From the NCBI GenBank assembly GCA_003165075.1, contig PLSM01000188.1:77028-141027 (forward strand): 64,000 nt of DNA. The letters run 5' to 3'. The notes beneath the pieces were generated by a model. That model was not told the origin of the DNA, did not search any database, and saw only the letters and a program-made list of their open reading frames with translations. The stretch comes from Acidobacteriaceae bacterium. Its GTDB lineage: Bacteria; Acidobacteriota; Terriglobia; Terriglobales; Acidobacteriaceae. A program made the position numbers and the translations under genes. Below, in pieces: positions 40,965-49,967 of the stretch (the first letter of the stretch is position 1; the number at the start of each line of letters is the position of its first letter).

Positions 40965-43478
40965 ATGCGTCCTCGTAATTTCGTGTTTATCACGCTGCTG
41001 GCCCTCTGTCACTTGCAAGTTCGTGGACAGGTGTTGACTAATGCGTTACCTCTCGCGCCGTCCCAGGTTTCCGCCGCGGACGCACAAGCGCCTGATGGCC
41101 GCGATGAGCAGCTCCCTTCGTCCTCTCTTCCCGACGATCCAGGCCAGGAGATTCTGCCCCTCGCCCAGCCGGAGCCCACGCCTTCCGGCGGAGTGCCGGT
41201 CCTGTGGGATGCTCAGCGCCAGACCCGTGTGGGCGACACGTGGACCCTCAGCGGTGAGGTAGTGATTCATTACCGCGACTACATTCTGCGCGCCGACAAA
41301 GTCGTCTATCACCAGTCCACGTCGGAACTTGAGGCCGACGGCCATCTCCAGGTCACAGGTGGCCCTGAAGACGCCTACATCGAAGCCGCGCATGGCGACA
41401 TGCGCCTGGACATGCACACTGCGCGCTTTTTCGACGTCCACGGCTCCCTGGGAGTCCGCAGAACAGGTCACGCCGTGGTCTACTCCACTGCCAACCCGTT
41501 TCTTTTTTCCGGAAGGGTCCTGCTTCAGACCGGCGAAGGCGCCTACCGGATCATCGATGGCTCCATGACCAACTGCCGTCTGCCCCATCCCGACTGGCAA
41601 CTCATCTCCCACGCCATCAACGTAGCCAATGGCCGCGCTTCCACGTCCAACACCTTTTTCAAGTTGCTGGGCGTACCCATTTTTTATCTGCCTTACCTGC
41701 GCCATCCCGTGGACGACACCGGCCGCGCCAGCGGCCTCCTGACCCCCGTCTTCAGCAACGGGTCCTCCATCAAGGGCTACACCTTTGGCGAGCAGGTGTA
41801 CTGGGCCATCAACCGCAGCATGGATGCGGTGATTGGCTCGGAGTATTACACCAAGCGCGGCTTTGCCCCCAACGGCGACTTCCGCTACAAGGGTCCTGGT
41901 CTCGACCACCTTACCGTGCGCTGGAATGCCCTGTTGGACCGGGGCATTGCGGCCACACCGCCGGCCACCGGGCTGGTCAACCAGGGCGGAGTGGACATCG
42001 CGGCCCTGGGCCGCATCGACCTTTCTCCTGAAACCCGCCTTGCCATCAACACCGAATACCTGTCCAGCTACGTGTACAGGCTGGTTTTCAATGACAACTA
42101 CTCACAGGCGGTCAACTCCGAGGTGCAGAGCAACATCTCGCTCACCCATGCGCATCGTGGCTTCGTTCCCTCCTTCTCCGCCGACCGCTCCCAGACCTTT
42201 GCCAGTTCGGCCCAGGGAGACGAGGTCAGGATTCTCCACCTGCCCAGCCTCCGCTTTGATGTGCTCGACCGGCCTCTCGGCTCCTCGCCGCTTTACTGGC
42301 AGTTGGCCTCGTCAATCAGCCGCATGAGCCGTGCCGAGACCGGTTTCAACGCCCACAACGTGGGCCGCATCGACTTCGCCCCTCATATCTCCCTGCCTTT
42401 CGTCTCCGGCGGCTGGAGCGTGGTGCCCGAGGTTGCCCTGCGCGACACCTTTTATTCCGGCAGCCAGATACCCGACCTCACAGGCGCCAACGGCGGCACT
42501 CCCGCCATCAGCCACGACACCCTCAACCGCACCGATCTTGAAGCCTCCGTCGATCTCCGTCCCCCCGCGCTCGAGCGTGACTTTACCCTTACCCGCTGGA
42601 ACCGTACGCTGCGCCACGTCATCGAGCCGGAGTTCACCTACCGGTTTGTAGGCGGCATCGGCGCGCAGGCCCGCAACGTGCTCCTGGTCGACACCTCCGA
42701 CATCGCTACCGACACCAACGAAGTCGGCTTCTCCTTGACCCAGCGCTTTTATCTGCGCCCCACCGACCCCCGGCCCTGCACCGCCGAAGATGCCCAGGCT
42801 CCCGCCGGCTGCCCTGACCAGCCCCGCGAGTGGGCCAGTTGGCAGATCGCGCAAAAATACTTCCTTGACCCCAACTTCGGTGGCGCACTCATTCCCGGTC
42901 GCCGTAACGTCTTCGACTCCACCCTGGACCTCAGTGGTGTGGCCTTTCTCACCGTGCCCCGCAACCTCTCGCCCATTACCTCCCGCGTCCGCTTCGAGGC
43001 CATCGACAACCTGCGCATCGAGTGGGACATCGACTACGACCCCCGCGGCGGCCGTCTGGGTGCCGACAACCTCTTCGCCGGTTATAGCTGGGGCCACACC
43101 ACCATCGGCCTGGGCCATGCCCTTCTCAATGCTGTCAATGAGCAGGGCAGTGCCGCCACCACCATTCAGAGCCAGCAGTTGCAGCCCTTCATTTACATCG
43201 GTAAACCCAGCGGCGCCGGCCTCAACCTGGCCGCAAATGGTGGCTACGACTTTGTGCATGGCGCGCTGCAGTACGGTGGCGCTCAGGCTGTCTACAACTG
43301 GAACTGTTGCGGCCTCACCGTCGGTTACCGGCGCTTTGAGTTGGGCACGATAGGCACAGTCCAGCGCGACGAGACCGAGTGGCTCTACAGTTTCACCCTT
43401 GCCGACTTCGGTTCCGTCGGCGACATCCGCCGCACCAACACCGTCTTCCCCGACCCCAACCTGCCCCCCGCGTATTAA
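40965..43478 (+). CDS. lptD: LPS-assembly outer-membrane protein LptD
   Basis: Start placed at ATG 40965 (MRPRNFVFITLLALCHLQVRG, signal peptide); an upstream ATG at 40908 adds 19 unlikely residues. 837 residues: N-terminal beta-jellyroll OstA/LptA-like domain (about 85-180, TWTLSGEVVIHYRDYILRADKVVY) and a large LptD barrel (ending DFGSVGDIRRTNTVFPDPN). It inserts LPS into the outer leaflet with LptE. Its presence shows an LPS-bearing outer membrane. No lpt partner is adjacent; the RDD gene diverges from it. Confidence 0.93.
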   Translation: MRPRNFVFITLLALCHLQVRGQVLTNALPLAPSQVSAADAQAPDGRDEQLPSSSLPDDPGQEILPLAQPEPTPSGGVPVLWDAQRQTRVGDTWTLSGEVVIHYRDYILRADKVVYHQSTSELEADGHLQVTGGPEDAYIEAAHGDMRLDMHTARFFDVHGSLGVRRTGHAVVYSTANPFLFSGRVLLQTGEGAYRIIDGSMTNCRLPHPDWQLISHAINVANGRASTSNTFFKLLGVPIFYLPYLRHPVDDTGRASGLLTPVFSNGSSIKGYTFGEQVYWAINRSMDAVIGSEYYTKRGFAPNGDFRYKGPGLDHLTVRWNALLDRGIAATPPATGLVNQGGVDIAALGRIDLSPETRLAINTEYLSSYVYRLVFNDNYSQAVNSEVQSNISLTHAHRGFVPSFSADRSQTFASSAQGDEVRILHLPSLRFDVLDRPLGSSPLYWQLASSISRMSRAETGFNAHNVGRIDFAPHISLPFVSGGWSVVPEVALRDTFYSGSQIPDLTGANGGTPAISHDTLNRTDLEASVDLRPPALERDFTLTRWNRTLRHVIEPEFTYRFVGGIGAQARNVLLVDTSDIATDTNEVGFSLTQRFYLRPTDPRPCTAEDAQAPAGCPDQPREWASWQIAQKYFLDPNFGGALIPGRRNVFDSTLDLSGVAFLTVPRNLSPITSRVRFEAIDNLRIEWDIDYDPRGGRLGADNLFAGYSWGHTTIGLGHALLNAVNEQGSAATTIQSQQLQPFIYIGKPSGAGLNLAANGGYDFVHGALQYGGAQAVYNWNCCGLTVGYRRFELGTIGTVQRDETEWLYSFTLADFGSVGDIRRTNTVFPDPNLPPAY

Positions 43479-43509
43479 CGTCTGGTGTCCGAAGTACGCT
43501 TCACATCCG

Positions 43510-46173
43510 TCATTCCGTTCGCAACGCTTTCATCGGATCGATACTTGCCGCGCGTCCCGCAGGCAAAGCACTCGCCGCCAGTGCGACAACTGCCACTCCC
43601 ACCACCGCCAACAGATAGCTTGCTGCATCAAGCGGCTTCACGCCATAAAGGGACGAAGCGAGCGCACGCCCCACCAGCATGGCCAGAGGAACGCCCATCA
43701 CCACCCCCGCGACGGTGAGCAGCAGGCTGTCCTTCAAGATCATCCAGACCACCTGCCCACGCCCGGCGCCCACAGCCATGCGCACCCCAATCTCTGCCGT
43801 CCGCATGTTCACGCGATACGCCAGCGTTCCATAGAGTCCTGTGGCCACCAGGACCACTGCCAAAACACCGAAGAACCCGGCAAGCCGCGCAAAAAGCACC
43901 TGGTGAGAGATGGTCATATCAAATTGTGCGCGCTGTGTCATCGGCCGTATCAGCGGCAGGTTCGGGTCCAATTGTTGCACCGCTTTGCGCGCCGACGGCA
44001 GAATCGCGAGCGGCTTGCCGTGCACGCGCATTTCCACGTCCATTGATCCCACAATCGGTAGCTGGGCATACATGTACCACGCCATCGGAATCGGCTCTTC
44101 GTCGATGCTGCGATACTTGTGGTTCTTCACCACGCCGACGATGGTCATTGTGTATTGTCCATTGTCGAGTCCGGTGGTATGGCCCAGCGGGTTCTGATTG
44201 GGCAGGAAGCGCTTTGCAAACTCTTCGTTGACAATGCCCACGTGGGGCGAGGTCGCAGTGTCGGAATCAGCGAAATCCCGCCCTGCAATGATAGGCACGC
44301 CGAGAGTGCGGAAGAAGTTCGGTCCCACCATGTTGCTGCGGACCGTCCTTGATGCGCCGTTTGCCACGTCCGGCAAACGGCCGTCCACCATCATGTCGCT
44401 GTTGTCGGACCACCACGATCCGATGCGTTCCGCCATCACCGTCACCGATTCCACGCCGGGTAGCACACGCAGTTTGTTCATCAGATTCACGTAAAAAGCA
44501 ACGCCCTCGGGAATCGACGGAATGTTTGGCTTCACCCCGAAGACGACCAGGCCATCCACCTTCATCCCCAGGGGGGTGTTCTCCAGATTTCGTAGCGTGC
44601 GAATCAGCAGCCCACCGCCCACCAGCAGCACCACGCACAACGCCATCTGCAAGGCCACAATAACCCTGCCTGTGCGCGATTTGCCTGCGTTGGCATTGGA
44701 TGTGGCAGCCGAAGTCTTCAGCGCGAGTTCGGCTCGCCCGGCAAGCGCAATGCGCAGCGGCGCCACGCCAAACAGCAGCGCGGCAAACACCAGCACGGCC
44801 AGCGTAAACAGCAGCACCGTCTTGTCCGGCGCAAGGCTGGACTCGATCTCAGCCCATCGGCCGAGCAACCGTGTTGCCAGCACCGCAAAGCCCCACGCCA
44901 CCGCTCCGCCCGCCGCCACCAGGATCAGGCTTTCCGTAAGCAGTTGCCGCAGCAGCTCGCCCCGGCCCGCGCCCAGTGCCTGCCGCAACGAAAACTCCCT
45001 TTGGCGCGTCGCGTTCCGTGCCAACAGCAGCATCACCACATTCATCAGCGCGATGAGCAGCACCAGGCCCACCATGGCCATCAACATGCGCAGCGGCTTG
45101 CCGTACACCTCGTCATTGCCTGCAAAGCCCTTGGCATCTGCAAAGCTCAAAACCGGCGGCTTGATGTCCTTGGGCGGCGAACCCAGTCCCACATAAGCCG
45201 CTGTCTGAAAGACGGGCTGCAGTTGCGCCCCCGCTTGCGCTCGGGTTACGCCGGGAGCGAGACGCCCGATCATCCGCAGGCACCACCAGGTCGGATTTGC
45301 GATATACGTCTTGCCATCCTCCAGAGGATTGCCCCACGCATTCAGTTCAGGGCGACTCTGCATTGGAATCCAGAAGTCGGTCGACCCACCCCCTTCGACA
45401 CCTTCAAAGCCCTCTGCGGCAATGCCCACAATGGTCATGGGCACACTGTTCACATACAGTGTTTTTCCCAATACATCGGGATCCCGCGCGAACCGTCGCG
45501 TCCAGTAGTTGTAGCTGAGTACGGCAATGGGCGCATGATTCGTCTCGTCCTGCTCGGTGAAACCTCGACCGTGCGGAAGATTCACGCCCAGGCCCGAGAA
45601 AAAGGTGCCGCTCACCATGTCGCCTTCCGCCTCCTCCGGTTGGGGTCCATAGCGGACTGAGACCTTGCTGCCCGATAGCGGCACATACGCCATGACGGAC
45701 GAAAGGCCGCGAGCTTGCCGCCGAAACGCATCATATACGGGATACGAAAACGTCTCAGTGGAATTGACTGTGCCGGTGCCGTGGGGCGGATTGGTGGTCC
45801 TTAAGTACACCACGCGATCTGGATCGGCCACAGGCAGTGACTTCAACAGCACCGCGTTCATCACGCTGAATACCGCCGTATTCGCGCCAATCCCGAGCGC
45901 AAGCGTCAGAATCGCCGTCGCGGCAAACCCCGGACTCTGCCGCAGGGATCGGAATCCAAACCGAAGGTCGCGCCACAGCTTGTCAAGCCACACCCACCGG
46001 CCTTTCATGTAGAAGCGCTCCTGCGCTGCACGGATATTGCCAAATTCGCGCCGCGCTTTCCATCGCGCCTCGCCCTCGCTCAAGCCCTCACTCTCGAGAG
46101 CGTCGGCTTCGAGCTCAAGATGCGCCTTGATTTCTTCGGCAAAATCCTCTGCACTCCGCTTGCGCCGGAACAT
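43510..46173 (-). CDS. ADOP-type duplicated orphan ABC permease
   Basis: Start at ATG 46173 (MFRRKRSAEDFAEEIKAHLE) one base after the padR stop region; the longer frame would overlap padR. 887 residues: an N-terminal cytosolic helix domain (about 1-80, EEIKAHLELEADALESEGLSEGEARWKARREFGN), then two MacB/FtsX modules, each a TM, periplasmic MacB-PCD domain and three TMs (RNATRQREFSLRQALGAGR in the first, MRTAEIGVRMAVGAGRGQV in the second). ADOP proteins are abundant in acidobacteria, always without a linked ATPase; their substrate is unknown. Controlled by the upstream PadR repressor in one transcript. Confidence 0.93.
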   Translation of the reverse strand: MFRRKRSAEDFAEEIKAHLELEADALESEGLSEGEARWKARREFGNIRAAQERFYMKGRWVWLDKLWRDLRFGFRSLRQSPGFAATAILTLALGIGANTAVFSVMNAVLLKSLPVADPDRVVYLRTTNPPHGTGTVNSTETFSYPVYDAFRRQARGLSSVMAYVPLSGSKVSVRYGPQPEEAEGDMVSGTFFSGLGVNLPHGRGFTEQDETNHAPIAVLSYNYWTRRFARDPDVLGKTLYVNSVPMTIVGIAAEGFEGVEGGGSTDFWIPMQSRPELNAWGNPLEDGKTYIANPTWWCLRMIGRLAPGVTRAQAGAQLQPVFQTAAYVGLGSPPKDIKPPVLSFADAKGFAGNDEVYGKPLRMLMAMVGLVLLIALMNVVMLLLARNATRQREFSLRQALGAGRGELLRQLLTESLILVAAGGAVAWGFAVLATRLLGRWAEIESSLAPDKTVLLFTLAVLVFAALLFGVAPLRIALAGRAELALKTSAATSNANAGKSRTGRVIVALQMALCVVLLVGGGLLIRTLRNLENTPLGMKVDGLVVFGVKPNIPSIPEGVAFYVNLMNKLRVLPGVESVTVMAERIGSWWSDNSDMMVDGRLPDVANGASRTVRSNMVGPNFFRTLGVPIIAGRDFADSDTATSPHVGIVNEEFAKRFLPNQNPLGHTTGLDNGQYTMTIVGVVKNHKYRSIDEEPIPMAWYMYAQLPIVGSMDVEMRVHGKPLAILPSARKAVQQLDPNLPLIRPMTQRAQFDMTISHQVLFARLAGFFGVLAVVLVATGLYGTLAYRVNMRTAEIGVRMAVGAGRGQVVWMILKDSLLLTVAGVVMGVPLAMLVGRALASSLYGVKPLDAASYLLAVVGVAVVALAASALPAGRAASIDPMKALRTE

Positions 46174-46175
46174 CG

Positions 46176-46547
46176 CTATGCCTCCTCGCCTTGCCGTTCG
46201 TTGCCGGAGTCCAGAATCAAGCCCATCGCCCGTGTCAGCCGCCGCCACTCGCTGGTCTTCTCCACCAGCTGCTCGCGGCCTTTCGGCGTCAGCGAATAGA
46301 AGCGCGCCTTGCGGTTGTTATCGCTCACGCCCCACTTGGCGCGAATCCACTCCTTGTCTTCCAGTCTCTGCAGAGCCACATAGAGCGATCCGTGATCCAC
46401 AAGAAAGACGTCTTCTGACTGGCGCTGGATCAATCGCGCTACACCCTGCCCATGGCACGGTCCCAGCACAAGTGTTTTCAAAATCAACAGGTCCAGCGTT
46501 CCCTGCAACAAGGCAATGCGGTCGTCGTTATTCTCTTGGGTAGCCAT
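46176..46547 (-). CDS. PadR-family repressor of the ADOP permease
   Basis: 123 residues from ATG 46547 (MATQENNDDRIALLQGTLDLLILKTL). Winged helix with GPCHGQGVARLIQRQSEDVFLVDHGSLYVALQRLEDKEWIRAKW and SLTPKGREQL, and a short C-terminal dimer helix (PadR subfamily 2). The stop overlaps the permease start region, which is the standard PadR-ADOP pair. The start codon itself lies in the operator arm, with the -10 box only 8 bases upstream, so the message looks leaderless; no ribosome site is visible. A TTG nine bases earlier is in frame but inside the -10/operator. Confidence 0.93.
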   Translation of the reverse strand: MATQENNDDRIALLQGTLDLLILKTLVLGPCHGQGVARLIQRQSEDVFLVDHGSLYVALQRLEDKEWIRAKWGVSDNNRKARFYSLTPKGREQLVEKTSEWRRLTRAMGLILDSGNERQGEEA

Positions 46548-46584
46548 TCGACCCAAGTATTCACCTGTTTGGGTCGAATGTCAA
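46545..46584 (-). promoter_or_regulatory. padR promoter and operator: leaderless promoter inside a perfect 12-bp dyad
   Basis: The minus strand reads TTGACA (46579-46584), 17 bases, AATACT (46556-46561), 8 bases, then the ATG. CATTCGACCCAA and TTGGGTCGAATG (46545-46556 and 46569-46580) are perfect inverted repeats 12 bases apart, covering -35 edge to start codon. PadR binding here would block RNA polymerase, giving autoregulation and control of the permease. Confidence 0.75.
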
Positions 46585-46820
46585 CCCAAACCGAAAATCT
46601 AAATCAAAAGCACCTGACTCCGCGAGCCCTTCCGCCCTTAATGTTCCGCAATAAAACGCAATAAAATTGGACGCCATCGAGGGTTTGAAACCGCTCCGTT
46701 CTGCCGCAGGAAGGGTCTTCTGGCGCAGAAATACCCGCTCTTCCGGGTTCCGGGCGAGTCACGGGCAAGCCGCGCCATAAACAACCTGCGCCAGCCATCA
46801 AAGAAACTGTGAAGCCGGTC

Positions 46821-46872
46821 GTCCCGCCCCTGCTACGCATTTGCCTTTGCCGCAAGGGCGGGAATGCGCGAA
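46821..46872. repeat. GGGTGCCCCA-type palindrome, copy 10 (diverged head)
   Basis: GTCCCGCCCCTGCTACGCAT, then TTGCCGCAAGGGCGGGAATGC. The tail keeps the CGCAAGGG.GGGAA pattern of copy 9, while the head has diverged. It lies 10 bases beyond the 3' end of the methyltransferase gene. Confidence 0.5.
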
Positions 46873-46881
46873 TCCACGCGG

Positions 46882-47547
46882 TCAGAGAACAATGTCCGTT
46901 CCGTAGAACTCCTCACGCATGTGCATCTCAGCGAACCAGCAATAGGTCCTCGGCTTCTCATCTTCAGATATGTATAGCTCGATCTCTCGTTCCACCAGGT
47001 CTTTCACAACCCACCCGTTCAAAGAGAATGCAGTGCGAATCTGTTCTTCTCTCAAAGCAGGCAAACCCTCGCCAATGGGGTAATTCGCCTTGGTCAAATT
47101 GGTCTCGCTGAATGCGCGCAGGTAAACAACTGCCCCCGCCCGGCACACCCGATGGAGAGTAGTAGCATAAGCGGCGCGATCGCCGTCATTGTAGAGCGAG
47201 TGGAAGCATCCGATATCGACGACTGTATCGAAGCATTCATCGTAACCGGAGAGTTCGCACATATTCGCCTGCTGGAATAGGGCTTTGCTCCCTCTCTCCG
47301 CAGCTTTACGCCTTGCGCGTTCAATCGCGTTGATCGAGATGTCCATGCCGATCGCGAAATATCCCAGATCGGCAAGGTAGAGTGAGGTCCGTCCCGGTCC
47401 ACAACCTGAATCGAGCACATCGCCATGAATTTTCCCACTCACTTCCAGCGCCATAATCCATTCGTCCGGCGCGTCAATGTCGAACGGTGTGGTCACACTC
47501 TCATAGGCCTTATCCCAATAATTCTTCAGTTGTGCAGTGTTGTTCAT
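46882..47547 (-). CDS. class I SAM-dependent methyltransferase
   Basis: 221 residues from ATG 47547, chosen because AGAAGGGA lies at the proper distance upstream; an ATG at 47565 is in frame. Motif I is VLDSGCGPGRTSLYLADLG, with GMDISINAIERARRKA for the SAM ribose, DTVVDIGCFHSLYN for motif IV. It resembles the thiopurine/tellurite-resistance-type small-molecule methyltransferases (N-terminal YWDKAYES...FDIDAPDEWI). The substrate is unknown. An isolated gene. Confidence 0.88.
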   Translation of the reverse strand: MNNTAQLKNYWDKAYESVTTPFDIDAPDEWIMALEVSGKIHGDVLDSGCGPGRTSLYLADLGYFAIGMDISINAIERARRKAAERGSKALFQQANMCELSGYDECFDTVVDIGCFHSLYNDGDRAAYATTLHRVCRAGAVVYLRAFSETNLTKANYPIGEGLPALREEQIRTAFSLNGWVVKDLVEREIELYISEDEKPRTYCWFAEMHMREEFYGTDIVL

Positions 47548-47658
47548 CCCAAGATCCCTTCTCATTTGTTGTGAAAATTGAAACTTCTGCTCGTGCCATT
47601 CGGCAACAAATACTCTGCGCCGTCTTGTCTCCAGACAGTGGTGTGGACCCCGGCGCGG

Positions 47659-48024
47659 TCAGGCCGGCTCCTTGGTCTCGCTGGCAGGCGTTCTGGGATC
47701 GCCGCAGCGTGCGCGTAAATTCTGGCGGAGCTTTTCGCGCTCCTCCGGCGTCATCTGCCCCCAATGCTCACCCAAACGCCGTTGTTCCCAGTGCTCGCGC
47801 AGCCTCCGCCGCGCTTCGGAGCGATCCGGCCTATGGCCGCCAAAGCCTCCGAACAGAATCCGGCACAGAAGCACCAGTCCGAGAGCTTGCCAGAAGGTAA
47901 CTTGCCGCCATCCGAACAGCGCCGGCAGCAGCCAGTTCCACAAGTGCATCACCACTTCGCCGCAAATCGCAATCAGAATCACCAGCGCCGGTGGGGCCAC
48001 AAAAATGATCCATTTCCTTCTCAT
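47659..48024 (-). CDS. small membrane protein linked to ECF sigma factor
   Basis: 121 residues with two hydrophobic segments (WIIFVAPPALVILIAICGEVVMHLW; FWQALGLVLLCRILFGG) and a cytosolic C-terminal tail rich in Arg/Glu (EARRRLREHWEQRRLGEHWGQMTPEEREKLRQNLRARCG). It begins 10 bases after the sigma-factor stop, so the two are coexpressed. The charged tail could hold the sigma factor at the membrane, as an anti-sigma protein would, but it lacks the zinc anti-sigma HxxxCxxC motif. Function is inferred from context only. Confidence 0.65.
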   Translation of the reverse strand: MRRKWIIFVAPPALVILIAICGEVVMHLWNWLLPALFGWRQVTFWQALGLVLLCRILFGGFGGHRPDRSEARRRLREHWEQRRLGEHWGQMTPEEREKLRQNLRARCGDPRTPASETKEPA

Positions 48025-48034
48025 GTTGGAATCC

Positions 48035-48616
48035 TCATTTCTTCATGAACTCATCGTGAATGCTCTGCAAGCGCTGGCGCAGATAGAGCACCGCATAGCG
48101 CTTGCGCGACAAGAGTGTGTTGACGTTGACGCCGCTCTCTGCCGACAACTCTTTAAAGCTGTGCCCCTCCAACTCGTGTGCCACAAATACTTCGCGCTGC
48201 TCGGCGGGCAGTTCGCCCAGCGCCAGTTCCAGCTCATCGAGAAGCAGGCTGCGGACATAGAGCGCGTCTGGGCCGTCATCGGGAGAAGGCAACAGATCTT
48301 CTAACTGCAACAACTCGCCTTCTTCGTCCTCCATCGCTGCATCGGTAAAGTTCTCTGGCTTCTTCTTGCGGAACAGGTCCGTGATGCGATTGCGCGCCAC
48401 CCTGAAAAGCCAGCCGGTCACGTAGTCAATCGGCGTCAGCAGGCGATGAGCTTCCACCAGTTCGCAGAAAACTTCCTGCAATAGATCTTCCACGTCGGCA
48501 TCGTTTGCCACCCGCTTGCGGATGAAGTTCCGCAACCGTGGTCTCTCTTCCGCGATGACTTCGGAGATTCGTCGGTCTTGCTCGGTCATCAAAGGGATGC
48601 TCAGCGCCTTTTCCAT
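48035..48616 (-). CDS. ECF-type RNA polymerase sigma factor
   Basis: 193 residues from ATG 48616 (MEKALSIPLMTEQDRR); the longer frame upstream is out of family length and overlaps the next gene. Region 2 is RLRNFIRKRVANDADVEDLLQEVFCELVEA...YVTGWLFRVARNRITDLFRKKK, and region 4 is ELALGELPAEQREVFVAHELEGHSFKELSAESGVNVNTLLSRKRYAVLYLRQRL. An acidic linker (EDEEGELLQLEDLLPSPDD) joins them. It directs a regulon that is not visible here; regulation probably involves the next small membrane protein. Confidence 0.92.
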   Translation of the reverse strand: MEKALSIPLMTEQDRRISEVIAEERPRLRNFIRKRVANDADVEDLLQEVFCELVEAHRLLTPIDYVTGWLFRVARNRITDLFRKKKPENFTDAAMEDEEGELLQLEDLLPSPDDGPDALYVRSLLLDELELALGELPAEQREVFVAHELEGHSFKELSAESGVNVNTLLSRKRYAVLYLRQRLQSIHDEFMKK

Positions 48617-48854
48617 CCATTCCTGTAGACGAACAGCGGCAGCGAATATTGTAGAGTTCCGAATCTGCGATGGGGCAGAGCCTTCGCGGCGCAGCGGGTG
48701 ATTTGGTTCGCGTGATCGGATCTTCATGCCACGTCTTGTCGGCCCAAAGCAAGGTCTTAGCCAACCGGCGCCTGCCGGCTGAGTTTTCCTGGCAGGCCCA
48801 TCCATCGCCCTCCATCCGGCCTGCTGGGGTATCCTTTTCTTAGAGGAATATCTC

Positions 48855-49814
48855 TTGTCGCGCATACATTTCCTGCTTGGCCTGCTGGCGCTCAGTCTGG
48901 CCGTCGGCTGCAAGGCTCAACCAGCCTCGCAAGGTGCCCCCGACCCCGCCCTCGACCGTCGCATTGAGGTGATGGTCCGCACCCAGTACAACGTGCCGGC
49001 GGAGTTCAACATCGTTCTCGGCACACGCAAGCCCAGCCAGGTTACCGGCTACGACACTTTGCCAGTCACCGTCTCGCGCGGCGCAACGCAGAAGATCATT
49101 AATTTCCTGATCTCTACTGACAACAAGACCCTGGCCCGCCTGGAGACCTTCGACCTGGCCAAGATCCCCGGCATGGCCATCGACACCGCTGGGCGTCCTA
49201 TCCGGGGCAACCCCGCGGCCAAGGTCACGGTCATCAACTTCGATGACCTCGAATGCCCCTATTGCTCCCGCATGCACCAGTCGCTCTTTCCCTCCACCAT
49301 GGACCGCTATAAAGACAAGGTGCGCTTCATCTACAAGGATGACCCGCTCACTGAACTGCACCCCTGGGCCATGCATGCCGCCGTCGATGCCAACTGCCTG
49401 GCTGCGCAAAGCGGCGACGTCTACTGGGCCTATGTGGATTACCTCCACTCCCACGGCCAGGAGATCACCGGCGAAGACCGCAACCTGAACAAGAGTTTTG
49501 CCGCACTGGACCGCATCGCCCGCCAGGAAGGCACCGTGGCCAAACTCGACGATGCCAAACTGAATGCCTGCCTCTCAAAGCAGGATGAAACCCAGGTCCG
49601 CGCCTCGGCCAAGGAAGCGGATGCCCTCGGAATTGATGGGACCCCAGCCCTGTTTGTTGAAGGCGAACGCATCAACGGCGCTCTCCCCGAGGATCAGGTC
49701 TGGCTGGTCATCGACCGTGCCCTGCGCGCCGCCGGAGAGGAACCGCCCCCAGCCCCGCTTCCGTCGGCGCCAGTTCCCTCCGCACCGGCCCAGCCGGCGC
49801 CCAAGGGCAGGTAG
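48855..49814 (+). CDS. DsbA-like thioredoxin-fold lipoprotein
   Basis: 319 residues from TTG 48855 with AGAGGA upstream. The lipobox LAVGC places it on an envelope membrane. An N-terminal domain (about 35-110) is followed by a DsbA-type thioredoxin fold: VTVINFDDLECPYCSRMHQSLFP with the CPYC active site, a helical insert, and DGTPALFVEGERINGALP (cis-Pro loop TPALFV). The C-terminal tail is Pro/Ala-rich. It is likely to be an oxidoreductase or disulfide isomerase in the periplasm. It diverges from the sigma factor and precedes the parvulin lipoprotein, both envelope-folding proteins. Confidence 0.88.
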   Translation: MSRIHFLLGLLALSLAVGCKAQPASQGAPDPALDRRIEVMVRTQYNVPAEFNIVLGTRKPSQVTGYDTLPVTVSRGATQKIINFLISTDNKTLARLETFDLAKIPGMAIDTAGRPIRGNPAAKVTVINFDDLECPYCSRMHQSLFPSTMDRYKDKVRFIYKDDPLTELHPWAMHAAVDANCLAAQSGDVYWAYVDYLHSHGQEITGEDRNLNKSFAALDRIARQEGTVAKLDDAKLNACLSKQDETQVRASAKEADALGIDGTPALFVEGERINGALPEDQVWLVIDRALRAAGEEPPPAPLPSAPVPSAPAQPAPKGR

Positions 49815-49967
49815 GCGCTCGCCGCATTGCGTCGTACTTCGCCTCTCCTTCGTGGACGCCGGCGCTCAGCCCGCGCCGCGGAATGTGAAGTTGGCATATC
49901 GCGGTCCCGGTCCGGGGATTTATCCTAGAGTGCCGGGAGTCTTCACAGCTCCTTAGGAGATATCAGG

